DNA from: a bacterium HR15
GTDB taxonomy: Bacteria > Armatimonadota > Fimbriimonadia > Fimbriimonadales > GBS-DC
Assembly: GCA_002898555.1 (NCBI GenBank)
Contig: BEHR01000029.1
Span: 1 to 50,504 of the forward strand
Reading direction: 5' to 3'
Length of the DNA stretch: 50,504 bases
Under the pieces are notes generated by a model. That model was not told where the DNA came from. It saw nothing but the letters and a program-made list of their open reading frames with translations, and did not search any database. A program made the translations under genes and the position numbers. How positions within the stretch are numbered: the first letter of the stretch is position 1; every line of letters begins with the position of its first letter. This document shows, one piece after another, positions 1 through 7,359 of this stretch.

Positions 1-676
1 TCAGCAGTGCTGTGCGCGACGGAACCCAGCTAATCAGCCGTTCATACTCGACACCCATCAACCGATGAAAGCCCCACAGCATCGCCCCGATAGCCAGGAA
101 TGCATGGCGAAGGGCAATGGGCAACGGGCGGGCGAGGCTCCCGCCGAGCCGATGTTGGGGCAACGAGCGAATAGCGAAGAGCGTAAGCGGAGTGGTGTCC
201 TTCCCGTGAAAGACCGTTCCCGTTAGCAATCCCGCCACAAACCACCAGTCCGACCATCCTCTAAAAAGGGCGGTCAGCCCTGTCTGTTGCATGCTGAACA
301 TCAGAGCGCTGATAGAGGCAAGCGCGTCCGCGTGGGCAAAACCTATCTGACGGGCAAAAGCGCGTAGGGCGACGCACAAGCCCAGCGCGGTCGTCAGCAT
401 CAACAACCAGTTGGTGAGCCGATAACCCCATGCTTGCTCGCCGTAAAGTGCATAGTCTACTACAAGCGAGAGGCAGGTCGTGGGGCGATAAAACCCGTTT
501 CCCAGAAACCAGTCGCCTGTCAGCCAGCGCCCGATTCCACGCAGCCCGCCCGCGTCGCGAATCGCATCGAGCATCACGGCGGTGTCGCTGTCGCTGCGTA
601 AAGGAAGGGACACAAACACCTGAGGCAGGACGAGCAGGTGCAGCGCTATCACCAGCGCGACCGTCGCCCATAACAC
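1..676 (-). CDS. Membrane glycosyltransferase-like protein (GT-C/TMTC type), C-terminal part missing
   Basis: The reading frame is open to the window edge, so about the first 225 residues are visible. A hydrophobic first segment (LWATVALVIALHLLVLP) is followed by an extracytoplasmic loop with acidic DSD, the place where GT-C enzymes keep catalytic acidic residues. A FYRPTTCLSLVVDYALYG stretch closely parallels FYRPLISLHYYLDYALWG of the membrane protein at 19974-21521, so the two are paralogues. I infer a polyprenyl-linked-sugar or related glycosyltransferase; the substrate is unknown. The start is unclear: GTG at 676 lies one base from an AGGAG, while TTG at 715 would give an Arg-rich N-terminus followed by the membrane helix, as expected of a signal anchor. 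The overlapping Arg-rich frame starting with ATG at 671 is a shadow. A repeat copy lies inside the gene at 130-151. Confidence 0.6.
   Translation of the reverse strand, partial: MLWATVALVIALHLLVLPQVFVSLPLRSDSDTAVMLDAIRDAGGLRGIGRWLTGDWFLGNGFYRPTTCLSLVVDYALYGEQAWGYRLTNWLLMLTTALGLCVALRAFARQIGFAHADALASISALMFSMQQTGLTALFRGWSDWWFVAGLLTGTVFHGKDTTPLTLFAIRSLPQHRLGGSLARPLPIALRHAFLAIGAMLWGFHRLMGVEYERLISWVPSRTALL
130..151. repeat. 22-bp repeat copy inside the membrane-protein gene
   Basis: These 22 bases are identical to 17969-17990 inside the intergenic repeat element. The unit is partly palindromic (GGCTC facing GAGCC). Here it lies in frame in the glycosyltransferase-like gene and encodes LGGSLARP. 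Confidence 0.6.
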
Positions 677-680
677 ACTC

Positions 681-920
681 CTATTTGCCTTTAAAGAAGT
701 TCGCGTTCTTCTCAATATAGTGGCGCCATTCGGGCGGCACTTCCGTGTCGGCATAGATGGCATTCACAGGGCACTCCGGCTCGCACAAGCCGCAATCGAT
801 ACACTCATCTGGATGGATATAAAGCTGGTCTTCGCCCTCGTAGATACAGTCGACGGGACAGACCGCCACGCAGGACTTGTCCTTCACACCGATGCATGGT
901 TCGCAGATGACATAGGGCAT
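681..920 (-). CDS. fdxA: 7Fe ferredoxin (3Fe-4S plus 4Fe-4S), FdxA type
   Basis: A 79-residue cytoplasmic electron carrier. Cysteines 9, 17 and 50 fit the 3Fe-4S cluster, and 21, 40, 43 and 46 fit the 4Fe-4S cluster. The spacing is the same as in Azotobacter FdI (8/16/49 and 20/39/42/45, offset by one), and the conserved extra cysteine is present at 25. Position 12 is Val rather than Cys, as expected when the first site holds only three irons. The motifs CPVDC and [16 protein letters not shown] are typical of the family. The start ATG at 920 has an AGGAGGAG ribosome site about 10 bases upstream, and a TATAAT -10 box lies at 944-949. The gene downstream starts within or just after its end. The redox partner cannot be told from here. 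Confidence 0.93.
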   Translation of the reverse strand: MPYVICEPCIGVKDKSCVAVCPVDCIYEGEDQLYIHPDECIDCGLCEPECPVNAIYADTEVPPEWRHYIEKNANFFKGK

Positions 921-943
921 CGTTTGGTCTCCTCCTGCCCACC

Positions 944-949
944 ATTATA
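944..949 (-). promoter_or_regulatory. -10 box of the ferredoxin gene
   Basis: TATAAT on the minus strand, 24 bases before the ferredoxin ATG, with a strong AGGAGGAG between them. No clear -35 box is visible. Confidence 0.45.
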
Positions 950-1023
950 CCCATTTCCAAGCCTGTTTCCCTTCGGGTTGCCTTCCCTATCGATTACCGT
1001 CCCGCAAGGGTGGAGAAGCGACG

Positions 1024-2124
1024 ATGAGTTGGCTCAGGCAAATATGGGGCGCAGGGCACTCTCTTTTCGCGCGTCGCCGCGCCCCCCGCTGGGACGAGGA
1101 ACAGGCACCTGTGGAGATCGATACCTTCGGTGAACGCGACGCCCTCAGCTTCGACGATGATCTGCTAACCCGACACGGTTACGAGATCTACGATCAGATG
1201 CTTACCGATGCCCATGTACGCGCGTGTTTTAACCTCAAGCGGCTGGGCATTCTGAGTGTCGACTGGCGTCTGGAGCCTGCGGACGATTCGCCCGACGCGC
1301 TCTTTGTGCGCGATTTCGTGCTGTATAACCTGCAGACGATGGCGGGCGGTGTGTTCAGCCTGCTGTGGCGCACACTGGACGCGCTGGCGAAGGGCTTCGC
1401 CGTGCTGGAGAAGCTCTATGAATGGCGTTCCACACCGCCCTATGAGGGTTTCTGGACACTGAAAGGGTTCAAGGCGAAAAATCCCGCGCTGTTCGCCTTT
1501 GAGGTGGACGCCTTTCGCAATGTGCGTGCACTGATACTGAACACACCTGATGGACAGCGCATCTCGTTGCCCCGTGAGAAGTTCATTCTCTACGCGCATA
1601 ATGCCCGTTATGAATCGCCCGCGGGTGAGTCGGATCTGCGCGCTGCCTACATGCACTGGCGCAGCAAGCAGCGAATCTTGCAGATGTGGGATCTCTTTTT
1701 AGCCAAGTACGCCTCGCCCACGCTGATAGGTGTCTATCGGCGTGGCTTGCCGCCCAGCCAACAGGATGAGCTGCTACGCGCGCTCGATCGGGTGCAGCAG
1801 GAGACGGCGATGGTCGTGCCCGAGGATGTGGAAGTGCGCGCGTTGGAGCTGAAGCAAGCAGGGGCGGACAGCTACGCCGAAGCCATCACCTATCACAACG
1901 CAGAGATCGCCAAAAGCCTGCTGGGCGAAACGCTCACCACCGATGAAGGACAGCGGGTAGGCAGCCTCGCGCTGGGGCAGGTACACCTGAAAGTGCTACA
2001 GACCCAGCTGAAAGCCCTGCGTGCTGACCTCGCCGAGCGCGTGATGCAGCACCAAATCATCCGCCCGCTGCTTCAGCTGAACTTCGGGACCGCACCTGAA
2101 CCGCGCTTCGTGTGGGACGAATGA
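1024..2124 (+). CDS. Orphan Mu gp29-like portal protein (DUF935 family)
   Basis: 366 residues. The order of motifs fits the DUF935/Mu gp29 portal family: an early YEIYDQMLTDAHVRACFNLK segment, the WRLEPADDS region, a FDAL-like central part, LLRALDRVQQETAMVVPEDV and the IAKSLLGETLTTDEGQRVGS segment (Mu-like portals carry a comparable I.K.LLGQTLT motif). Portal proteins form the dodecameric DNA channel of tailed-phage heads. The protein is shorter than Mu gp29 (about 512 residues), mainly at the C-terminus. The ATG has a GGAG ribosome site about 8 bases upstream. No terminase, protease, capsid or tail genes are near: the neighbours are a ferredoxin and a uracil-DNA glycosylase. It is either a prophage relic kept intact or a domesticated gene. 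Family assignment is by recall of motifs. Confidence 0.75.
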   Translation: MSWLRQIWGAGHSLFARRRAPRWDEEQAPVEIDTFGERDALSFDDDLLTRHGYEIYDQMLTDAHVRACFNLKRLGILSVDWRLEPADDSPDALFVRDFVLYNLQTMAGGVFSLLWRTLDALAKGFAVLEKLYEWRSTPPYEGFWTLKGFKAKNPALFAFEVDAFRNVRALILNTPDGQRISLPREKFILYAHNARYESPAGESDLRAAYMHWRSKQRILQMWDLFLAKYASPTLIGVYRRGLPPSQQDELLRALDRVQQETAMVVPEDVEVRALELKQAGADSYAEAITYHNAEIAKSLLGETLTTDEGQRVGSLALGQVHLKVLQTQLKALRADLAERVMQHQIIRPLLQLNFGTAPEPRFVWDE

Positions 2125-2130
2125 CCTCAC

Positions 2131-2805
2131 TCAGAACAGGCTGAGCTGTTCCTCGTCCGGTGGCACGAGCGGTTGCTGCGCTTGCTGGCGCTGCTTGAGT
2201 TCAATCACCTTCGCGCGAGCCGCTTTCAGATCCTCCACCAGCAAAGCATATGCCCTGTCGAAGGCAGGTCCTGCTTGGCGCAGGATATAGGCAGGATGGA
2301 GCGCGGCAATCGCCGCGGGTGCCCAACGCGAGGTGAACCACTGCCCGCGCTCCTGCATAATTCGGAAATTCTTATGAATAATCACCGACGCGGCGGGACC
2401 ACCTAAGCATACAATGACCAGTGGGCGGATAATCGTCAGCTGGGCGTCCAGCCAGGGAGTGCACGCTTGAATCTCGTCCGCTGTGGGTGGGCGATTGCGA
2501 GCGCGACCGTTCTCTATGGTAAAGGCACGGCACTTGATGATATTGCAGATATAGACATGCTGGCGTCCCATCCCCGCTTCGCGCAGCGCACGATCCAGCA
2601 GCGCGCCCGCACGCCCGACGAAAGGGCGTCCCGTGAGATCCTCTTGCTCGCCAGGTCCTTCGCCCACCAGCACGAGGGGCGAACGCGGGTTACCTTCGCC
2701 AAACACCACATGGGTGCGTGTCTGGGCAAGATGGCAAGCGATGCAAACCTTCGCCCGCTGCTCCACCTCCTTCAACAACTCTTCCACAGCACGCTCATCC
2801 GTCAT
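2131..2805 (-). CDS. udg: Uracil-DNA glycosylase, family 4 (Fe-S)
   Basis: 224 residues. It removes uracil from DNA as the first step of base excision repair. Family 4 motifs are present: GEGPGEQEDLTGRPFVGRAG (motif A), the NIIKCR segment, and HPAYILR near residue 170 (motif B). Four cysteines expected to hold a 4Fe-4S cluster are visible: C21 and C24 (CIAC), the Cys of NIIKC, and the Cys of EIQAC. Family 4 enzymes are common in thermophiles, where cytosine deamination is fast. The ATG overlaps the end of the HIT gene by 11 bases, so the two are probably cotranscribed from the promoter at about 3306. The C-terminal tail is Gln-rich and poorly conserved. Confidence 0.92.
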   Translation of the reverse strand: MTDERAVEELLKEVEQRAKVCIACHLAQTRTHVVFGEGNPRSPLVLVGEGPGEQEDLTGRPFVGRAGALLDRALREAGMGRQHVYICNIIKCRAFTIENGRARNRPPTADEIQACTPWLDAQLTIIRPLVIVCLGGPAASVIIHKNFRIMQERGQWFTSRWAPAAIAALHPAYILRQAGPAFDRAYALLVEDLKAARAKVIELKQRQQAQQPLVPPDEEQLSLF

Positions 2806-3298
2806 TGCCCTCCTCCTGAAACGCCGTCTTTAGCCGCCGATAGGTCTCGTCCAGGGTTTCCGGCAGCACGCGCGTCTCGCTGATGGTGGTCATGAAGTTG
2901 GTGTCGCCATGCCATCGCGGCACGATATGCAGATGGAGGTGTCCCTCGATGCCTGCGCCTGCTGCCCGCCCGATATTAAAACCGATGTTGAACCCCTCGG
3001 GCTGATAGACCTGCTGCAACACGCGCACACACCGCTGCATTAGCCTCCACAGATCCAAGCTCTCCTCGTCGCTGAGGCTGAGGATATCGCCCGTGTGGCG
3101 ATAGGGTGCGACCATCAGATGCCCGCTGGTGTATGGAAACAGATTGAGCATCGCGAACGCCTGCGCACCACGCAGCACGATAAGATTCACCTCGTCCTGC
3201 TCTTCAGCGGGTTTAATACAGAAGATGCAGCCCGTGTCGCTTTTACCCGCTGTACTGACATACTGCATCCGCCAAGGTGCCCACAACCGCTCGCTCAT
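2795..3298 (-). CDS. HIT family hydrolase/phosphorylase (diadenosine-polyphosphate type)
   Basis: 167 residues. It has the histidine triad HLHLHIVPRW and the CIFC start of the fold (CIFCIKPAEEQDE). The N-terminal MSERLWAPWRMQYV resembles bacterial Ap4A phosphorylase-like HIT proteins, which cleave dinucleoside polyphosphates or nucleotide conjugates through a histidine intermediate. I chose the ATG at 3298 because MSERLWAPWRM is the conserved beginning and a TATACT box lies only 7 bases before it. No ribosome site is visible, so the mRNA is probably leaderless. The longer open frame upstream runs backwards through the divergent promoter region and is not coding. Confidence 0.88.
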   Translation of the reverse strand: MSERLWAPWRMQYVSTAGKSDTGCIFCIKPAEEQDEVNLIVLRGAQAFAMLNLFPYTSGHLMVAPYRHTGDILSLSDEESLDLWRLMQRCVRVLQQVYQPEGFNIGFNIGRAAGAGIEGHLHLHIVPRWHGDTNFMTTISETRVLPETLDETYRRLKTAFQEEGNDG

Positions 3299-3352
3299 CG
3301 TAAGGAGTATACCTTTCGCACGCATCGCCGATTGGGTACACTTTTTTGCGCT
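3299..3352. promoter_or_regulatory. Divergent leaderless promoters of the HIT gene and gcvPB
   Basis: The 54-bp gap holds TATACT on the minus strand at 3306-3311, 7 bases before the HIT ATG, and TACACT on the plus strand at 3337-3342, 10 bases before the gcvPB ATG. At these distances transcription would begin at or within a few bases of each start codon. Neither gene has a Shine-Dalgarno sequence. Confidence 0.55.
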
Positions 3353-4861
3353 ATGGTGCGTTCTGTCGATTTTCCGCTGATTTTTGAGCGAAGCGTGCCT
3401 GGCAGGCGCGGTGTGCGCCCACCTGTGTGCGATGTGCCTGTGCAGCCACTTGCCGATCTGCTCGGCACGGAGAATCTGCGCACGGAGCCACCTGCCCTGC
3501 CCGAAGTGAGCGAACTGGACACCCTGCGCCACTATACCCGCCTCTCTCAGCGCAACTACGGCATCGATATCGGTTTCTATCCGCTTGGTTCCTGCACGAT
3601 GAAATATAACCCCCGCATTAATGAAAAAGTGGCTGCGCTTTCAGGCTTTGCCCATGCGCATCCACTGCTGCCCGAATCGCTGGCGCAGGGCGCGTTGCAA
3701 CTGATGTATGAGCTGCAGGAGGACCTGAAAGCCATCACGGGTTTCCATGCCGTGACGCTGCAGAATGTGGCGGGGGCGCACGGGGAATTGCTGAGCCTGA
3801 TGCTCATCAAAGCCTATCACGAATCGCGGGGTGAGGGCGCGAAACGTAAAGTGGTGTTAGTGCCCGATTCGGCGCATGGCACCAATCCCGCCACCGCGGC
3901 GATGTGTGGTTTCCGCGTGCAATCGATCCCCACCGATTCGGAAGGCAACACCGACCTCGACGCGCTGCGAGCCGCGCTGAGCGAAGAGGTCGCTGCAATG
4001 ATGCTTACCAACCCCAGCACGCTGGGGCTTTATGACCGCAACGCGCAGAAGGCATGCGAGCTGCTGCACGAGGCAGGTGCGCTGGTGTTCTGTGATGGGG
4101 CGAATATGAACGCGCTGGTGGGAATCGTGCAACCCGCTGCTATCGGCTTCGATTGTATGCATCTGAACCTGCATAAAACCTTTTCCACTCCGCATGGGGG
4201 AGGCGGTCCAGGGGCGGGCGCGGTGGGTGTCTCGGAACGACTGGAGCCGTTCCTCCCCGTGCCACGAATCATCCGCACCGACGAAGGACGCTATGCGCTC
4301 TCCTACGATCATCCCCACTCTATCGGGCGCGTGCATGCGTTCTACGGCAACTTTTTGAACCTTGTGCGTGCCTACGCCTATATCCGCGCCTATGGGGGCG
4401 AAGGACTGCGCACGATCGCAGAGCATGCCGTGCTGAATGCGAACTATCTGCTCTCCCGTATTCGCGAGGCGTTCCCGCCTGCAATCGACCGCATCTGCAT
4501 GCATGAGTGTGTGGTCACCGCGCAACGCTACAAGCAGACGCAAGGCGTGCGTGCCTTCGATATCGCGAAGCGATTGCTGGACTACGGTTTCCATCCGCCC
4601 ACGATGTATTTCCCGCTCATCGTGCCCGAATGCCTGATGATCGAACCGACCGAGACCGAGAGCAAGCAGACCTTGGACATGTTCGCGAACGCCTTGCTCA
4701 CGATTGCGCGTGAAGCGATGGAGCAGCCCGAGCGGCTCAAAAACGCGCCGCACACGACGCCTGTGCGCCGTCTAAATGAGGCAAGTGCCGCCAAGAATCT
4801 GGTGCTGCGATGGCAGGGCGAAGTGGTCTATCCGCAGGAGGTTCCTGCCTGCGCCTGTTGA
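3353..4861 (+). CDS. gcvPB: Glycine dehydrogenase (decarboxylating) subunit 2, P-protein beta chain
   Basis: 502 residues, the usual length. It is the PLP-binding half of the split P-protein that decarboxylates glycine and passes the aminomethyl group to the lipoyl arm of GcvH. Diagnostic features are GFYPLGSCTMKYNP near residue 78, the central DSAHGTNPATAAMCGF, and the PLP lysine K275 in HLNLHKTFSTPHGGGGPGAG. The ATG at 3353 starts MVRSVDFPLIFERS, the normal N-terminus; the longer upstream frame crosses the HIT gene. The partner gcvPA, gcvT and gcvH are not in the window. The next gene, overlapping its end, is a LipM-type octanoyltransferase that would supply the lipoyl group of GcvH. Confidence 0.96.
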   Translation: MVRSVDFPLIFERSVPGRRGVRPPVCDVPVQPLADLLGTENLRTEPPALPEVSELDTLRHYTRLSQRNYGIDIGFYPLGSCTMKYNPRINEKVAALSGFAHAHPLLPESLAQGALQLMYELQEDLKAITGFHAVTLQNVAGAHGELLSLMLIKAYHESRGEGAKRKVVLVPDSAHGTNPATAAMCGFRVQSIPTDSEGNTDLDALRAALSEEVAAMMLTNPSTLGLYDRNAQKACELLHEAGALVFCDGANMNALVGIVQPAAIGFDCMHLNLHKTFSTPHGGGGPGAGAVGVSERLEPFLPVPRIIRTDEGRYALSYDHPHSIGRVHAFYGNFLNLVRAYAYIRAYGGEGLRTIAEHAVLNANYLLSRIREAFPPAIDRICMHECVVTAQRYKQTQGVRAFDIAKRLLDYGFHPPTMYFPLIVPECLMIEPTETESKQTLDMFANALLTIAREAMEQPERLKNAPHTTPVRRLNEASAAKNLVLRWQGEVVYPQEVPACAC

Positions 4862-5559
4862 AAGAGGGCGTCTGCCCGCCTGAGGTGAACATGGGACGCG
4901 ATCTCGCCCTGTTCGAGGCGTTTGAACGGGGCGAAATACCCCCGACTCTGCGCGTGTACGAGTGGGCGAGCCCTGCCATTACCTACGGCTATGCCCAGCG
5001 GCTGCCTCACCGATTGATTCAGACGGCACAGGAGTTAGGCATTCCCCTGTTTCGTCGTCCCACTGGGGGCAAAGCGGTGCTGCATGGACACGACCTGACT
5101 CTGGCACTGGTAGGCGACCTGCCCCACCAGCAAGAGGCTGACTTCCGGACGCGCCTCTACCCGCGTCAGGTCTATCTGTGGCTGGCGCCCGCGCTGGTGG
5201 AGGCGTTTCGGCAGGTAGGTATCCCGGCGAGGTTGGGCAACGCGCCTGCACCCGACCCGCTGAGCTTGGACGATGGGGGCGATTGCTTCGCCACGCCCGC
5301 ACACACGGACATTGTGCATGCTGAAACGGGCGTCAAGCTGATGGGCTGTGCCCTGCGCGTGTCGGAACGCGGCTTTTTAATGCAGGCGTCGATCCCGCTG
5401 CGTTTGCCTGTCGTGCCCGTCGAGGCGATTTTCGGGCATCCTCATCCCCCACCGCCTCCGCTTCCAAAGGAAGCCTTGATTCGCGCGTTCTTTAGTTGTC
5501 TGGCGCGGGCGATTGCGCCTCAATCGACCTCTGCCTCCGATGTGGCGAAGTCCTCGTAG
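4849..5559 (+). CDS. lipM: LipM-type octanoyl/lipoyl protein transferase
   Basis: Biotin/lipoate A/B ligase fold. It has [19 protein letters not shown] (substrate loop), then [12 protein letters not shown] with a cysteine matching the catalytic CFDAPSWYEL cysteine of Bacillus LipM, and the family lysine in [10 protein letters not shown]. The cysteine favours an octanoyl-ACP transferase over an ATP-dependent LplA ligase, but LplA activity cannot be ruled out. The protein has one domain (about 236 residues). Likely starts: CTG at 4849, which has an ideal AGGAGG at 4836-4841 with 7-base spacing and gives the expected xRLLKEGxxPPEVNM start; TTG at 4858, which overlaps the gcvPB stop as TTGA; or ATG at 4810. 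Coupling to gcvPB suggests GcvH is the target. The last 40 bases overlap the convergent HNH gene. Confidence 0.78.
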   Translation: MRLLKEGVCPPEVNMGRDLALFEAFERGEIPPTLRVYEWASPAITYGYAQRLPHRLIQTAQELGIPLFRRPTGGKAVLHGHDLTLALVGDLPHQQEADFRTRLYPRQVYLWLAPALVEAFRQVGIPARLGNAPAPDPLSLDDGGDCFATPAHTDIVHAETGVKLMGCALRVSERGFLMQASIPLRLPVVPVEAIFGHPHPPPPPLPKEALIRAFFSCLARAIAPQSTSASDVAKSS

Positions 5560-6059
5560 AGGGGCAAGAACTCGCGCCACGCCTCGCGCGAAATCGCCTT
5601 CACATACTGTGTAAGACTCAGATACGGAATGAAGTGCGGTCGGCGCGGCTTACGCATCAGCTTCATCCCCGCCTGATTCGGCGTGCGGTCGCCCTTAATC
5701 AGGTTGCAGCGGCGGCAGCAAGCGACCAGGTTCTCCCATGTGTCGCCACCACCCAGCCGGCGTGGAATCACATGGTCGACCGTGAGGTCGCGCGAGACAT
5801 GCCCACAGTACTGGCAGGTGTAGCGGTCGCGCGCCAGGATCGCCCGGCGGCTGATACGCACCTGTGGCAACGGGCGACGAATCAGATAGCGCAGACGCAC
5901 TACTGACGGCGCCTCGAAGCCACCGTTGACCGTGCGGATCAGATGCCCGTTCGTACGCACCACTTCTGCTTTCCCCGCCAGCACCATGTTGACAGCGCGG
6001 CGCATCGAGCAGATGTTCAACGGCTCATAGTTTTGGTTCAGAACCAGAACCTCACCCAT
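5520..6059 (-). CDS. Stand-alone HNH endonuclease
   Basis: 179 residues. N-terminal [31 protein letters not shown] is the signature of a widespread chromosomal HNH family. The HNH core follows: [33 protein letters not shown], with the zinc CxxC pairs and the DH of the beta-beta-alpha-metal site. It is not IscB-like, since no RuvC part or bridge helix is present. The biological role of this family is unclear. The ATG at 6059 has AGGAGG 10 bases upstream. The gene is preceded by a leader of about 170 bases with a terminator hairpin right before the ribosome site, which suggests control by attenuation. Its 3' end overlaps the convergent lipM gene by 40 bp. Confidence 0.85.
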   Translation of the reverse strand: MGEVLVLNQNYEPLNICSMRRAVNMVLAGKAEVVRTNGHLIRTVNGGFEAPSVVRLRYLIRRPLPQVRISRRAILARDRYTCQYCGHVSRDLTVDHVIPRRLGGGDTWENLVACCRRCNLIKGDRTPNQAGMKLMRKPRRPHFIPYLSLTQYVKAISREAWREFLPLYEDFATSEAEVD

Positions 6060-6227
6060 CTCGCAGCGACCTCCTGCTAATAAAAACGGGGAGCCAAACG
6101 CCAAAGGAGGCGCAGGCTCCCCCAAATGGCGGCATTCGCCGCGTACGGTAGCGGCTATGCATACCAAACCAGGAGCCTGTGCTCCAACGCTCTGCGTCAA
6201 AACGCACCGAGTAGGCTTCCCGCATCA
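6060..6227 (-). promoter_or_regulatory. Structured 5' leader of the HNH gene (candidate attenuator or riboswitch)
   Basis: The leader runs from the predicted start point near 6227 to the ATG. On the RNA strand it can form GGAGC-ACAG-GCTCC, then two mutually exclusive hairpins (GCCGC-N8-GCGGC or GCGGC-GAAT-GCCGC), and finally the terminator at 6088-6122. The segment CAGGCTCC (6172-6179) is exactly complementary to GGAGCCTG (6113-6120) in the 5' arm of the terminator, so it could act as an antiterminator. I do not recognise a known riboswitch core (TPP, SAM, FMN, cobalamin, T-box, glycine). Confidence 0.5.
6081..6122 (-). terminator. Rho-independent terminator inside the HNH leader
   Basis: Stem GGGGAGCC/GGCTCCCC (6115-6122 with 6088-6095) with an inner CGCC/GGCG helix, followed on the RNA by GTTTTTATT. 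The HNH ribosome site comes only a few bases later, so this hairpin would switch off the gene rather than end an upstream transcript. Confidence 0.7.
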
Positions 6228-6233
6228 CTCTCT

Positions 6234-6263
6234 ATTATATCCCATTCTGATGGCAAATGTCAA
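6234..6263 (-). promoter_or_regulatory. Consensus promoter of the HNH gene at a repeat-element end
   Basis: TTGACA (6258-6263) and TATAAT (6234-6239), 18 bp apart, both perfect. The -35 box is the outermost sequence of the repeat element that begins here. Confidence 0.75.
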
Positions 6264-6460
6264 GGGGGGAGAAGGGTGTTCGAAAACTCGTGGTGTTGGG
6301 AATATGGGGGCGCACCTGTGTGTGCGCCCCCACACCCCATCCCGTAACCTTGTAGGGGCAGATCTGCGTGTCTGCCCAAAAATCTATGCCATATTCTTTA
6401 ACGCCTCGGTAGGAGACTCGCCCTTCAATCTCCGCTCGGCAGGAAGCCCCGCCCTGCAGC
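6258..6460. repeat. Repeat-element copy (terminus plus internal modules) between HNH gene and efp
   Basis: The left end reads TGTCAAGGGGGG, then GGGTGTTCGAAAA, matching the termini at 17922 and, inverted, at 18208 and 48240. Inside are a perfect 10-bp-stem hairpin at 6306-6331 (GGGGGCGCAC and its complement), a TAGGGGCAGA...TGTCTGCCC palindrome at about 6353-6380, and from about 6384 a stretch (ATATTCTTTAACG..CTCGG..GGAG..) that matches in inverted form the module at about 17960-18010. No opposite terminus was found before efp. The right border is approximate. No protein-coding gene is seen between 6060 and 6554. Confidence 0.6.
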
Positions 6461-6554
6461 TCACGGTGCGCATTTGCGAACGCTCGCCAAGGTCGGATTC
6501 AGAGGCGCGCAGCGAACCAGGTAAAATGGAGATTAGGAAGGAGGAGGTAGGCAA

Positions 6555-7121
6555 ATGGTAGAAACGGGCGATTTTCGCAGCGGGCTGAACATTATCATAG
6601 ACGGCGAAATCCATACCGTTCTGGAATATCAGCAGTCCCATCAGGGACGCGGGAGTGCGATTGTGCGGGTGCGGCTCAAGCGATTACGCGATGGCGCGAT
6701 TTATGAGCGCACCTTCAAATCGGGCGAGCGATTCCCCCAAGCGTATCTGGAGCGCAAGCAGATGCAGGTGCTCTACCGCGACGGCGACGACTGGGTGGTG
6801 ATGGACACGCACACTTTTGATCAGGTGCATGTGCCGGCTGCCCAATTTGGAGAGGGCGCAAAGTTCATCAAGGAAGGGATCGATGTCTATCTGCTCTATC
6901 ATAACGGCGAGATTGTGGGCGCGGAGGTGCCCGAATTCGTGGAGTTAGCCGTTGCGGAGACCGACCCCAACTTTCGGGGCGACACCGCATCGGGCGGTTC
7001 CAAGCCTGCCAGACTGGAGACGGGCGCAGTGGTGCAGGTGCCGTTCCATATCGAAGTGGGCGATGTGCTGAAAATCAACACCCGCGAGGGCATCTATGTC
7101 GAGCGGGTACGCAAGGCATAG
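6555..7121 (+). CDS. efp: Translation elongation factor P
   Basis: 188 residues, three beta-barrel domains as usual. It binds between the P and E sites and rescues ribosomes stalled at polyproline. The C-terminal signature VPFHIEVGDVLKINTREGIYVERV is intact. The tip of the domain I loop, normally PGKG with a modifiable Lys34, reads HQGRGSA, so the tip residue is Arg32, the position that is rhamnosylated in EarP-containing bacteria. No modification gene is in the window. The ATG has a strong GGAGGAGG site 7 bases upstream, and a possible -10 (TAAAAT) lies near 6522. Polyproline motifs such as PPPPP in the neighbouring RluB are natural clients. Confidence 0.95.
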   Translation: MVETGDFRSGLNIIIDGEIHTVLEYQQSHQGRGSAIVRVRLKRLRDGAIYERTFKSGERFPQAYLERKQMQVLYRDGDDWVVMDTHTFDQVHVPAAQFGEGAKFIKEGIDVYLLYHNGEIVGAEVPEFVELAVAETDPNFRGDTASGGSKPARLETGAVVQVPFHIEVGDVLKINTREGIYVERVRKA

Positions 7122-7293
7122 GCGACACAACTGCTGAGTGGATGTCTTACGACGCATGCACCGTTTAGAATTCCACACAAGGGTCGGTAAGCACCTGGAG
7201 GAGGCGGGCTTTCGTTAATTGCGGGCTATGATGCAGGGCAAAATGAAGCCCATCGCCAAAGCGCCCCATTGGTCGGAATGCCATACGCCGTTG

Positions 7294-7312
7294 CTTGCCA
7301 TTACTTGGCAAG
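7294..7312. terminator. Hairpin between efp and the protease gene
   Basis: CTTGCC-ATTACTT-GGCAAG inverted repeat in the 238-bp gap between convergent genes. There is no T-run directly after it, so it is a weak terminator candidate. Nothing else is recognised in 7122-7359. Confidence 0.3.
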
Positions 7313-7359
7313 CTTAGTGTTACTACTGCTTCGCTTAACGCCCACCTCCTCTCCAGCCA

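Noticed and set aside
1-671. Arg-rich protein frames on either strand of the first 700 bases
   Set aside because: A third frame encodes a convincing membrane protein with a paralogue in the window; the others are shadows.
1024-2124. Prophage
   Set aside because: Only one phage-type gene is present and the neighbours on both sides are housekeeping genes; no att sites or integrase were seen.
5520-6263. IscB/HEARO-type RNA-guided nuclease with guide RNA
   Set aside because: The HNH protein has 179 residues, no RuvC motifs and no bridge helix, and belongs to a common stand-alone family. The RNA lies upstream as a leader with an attenuator-like terminator.
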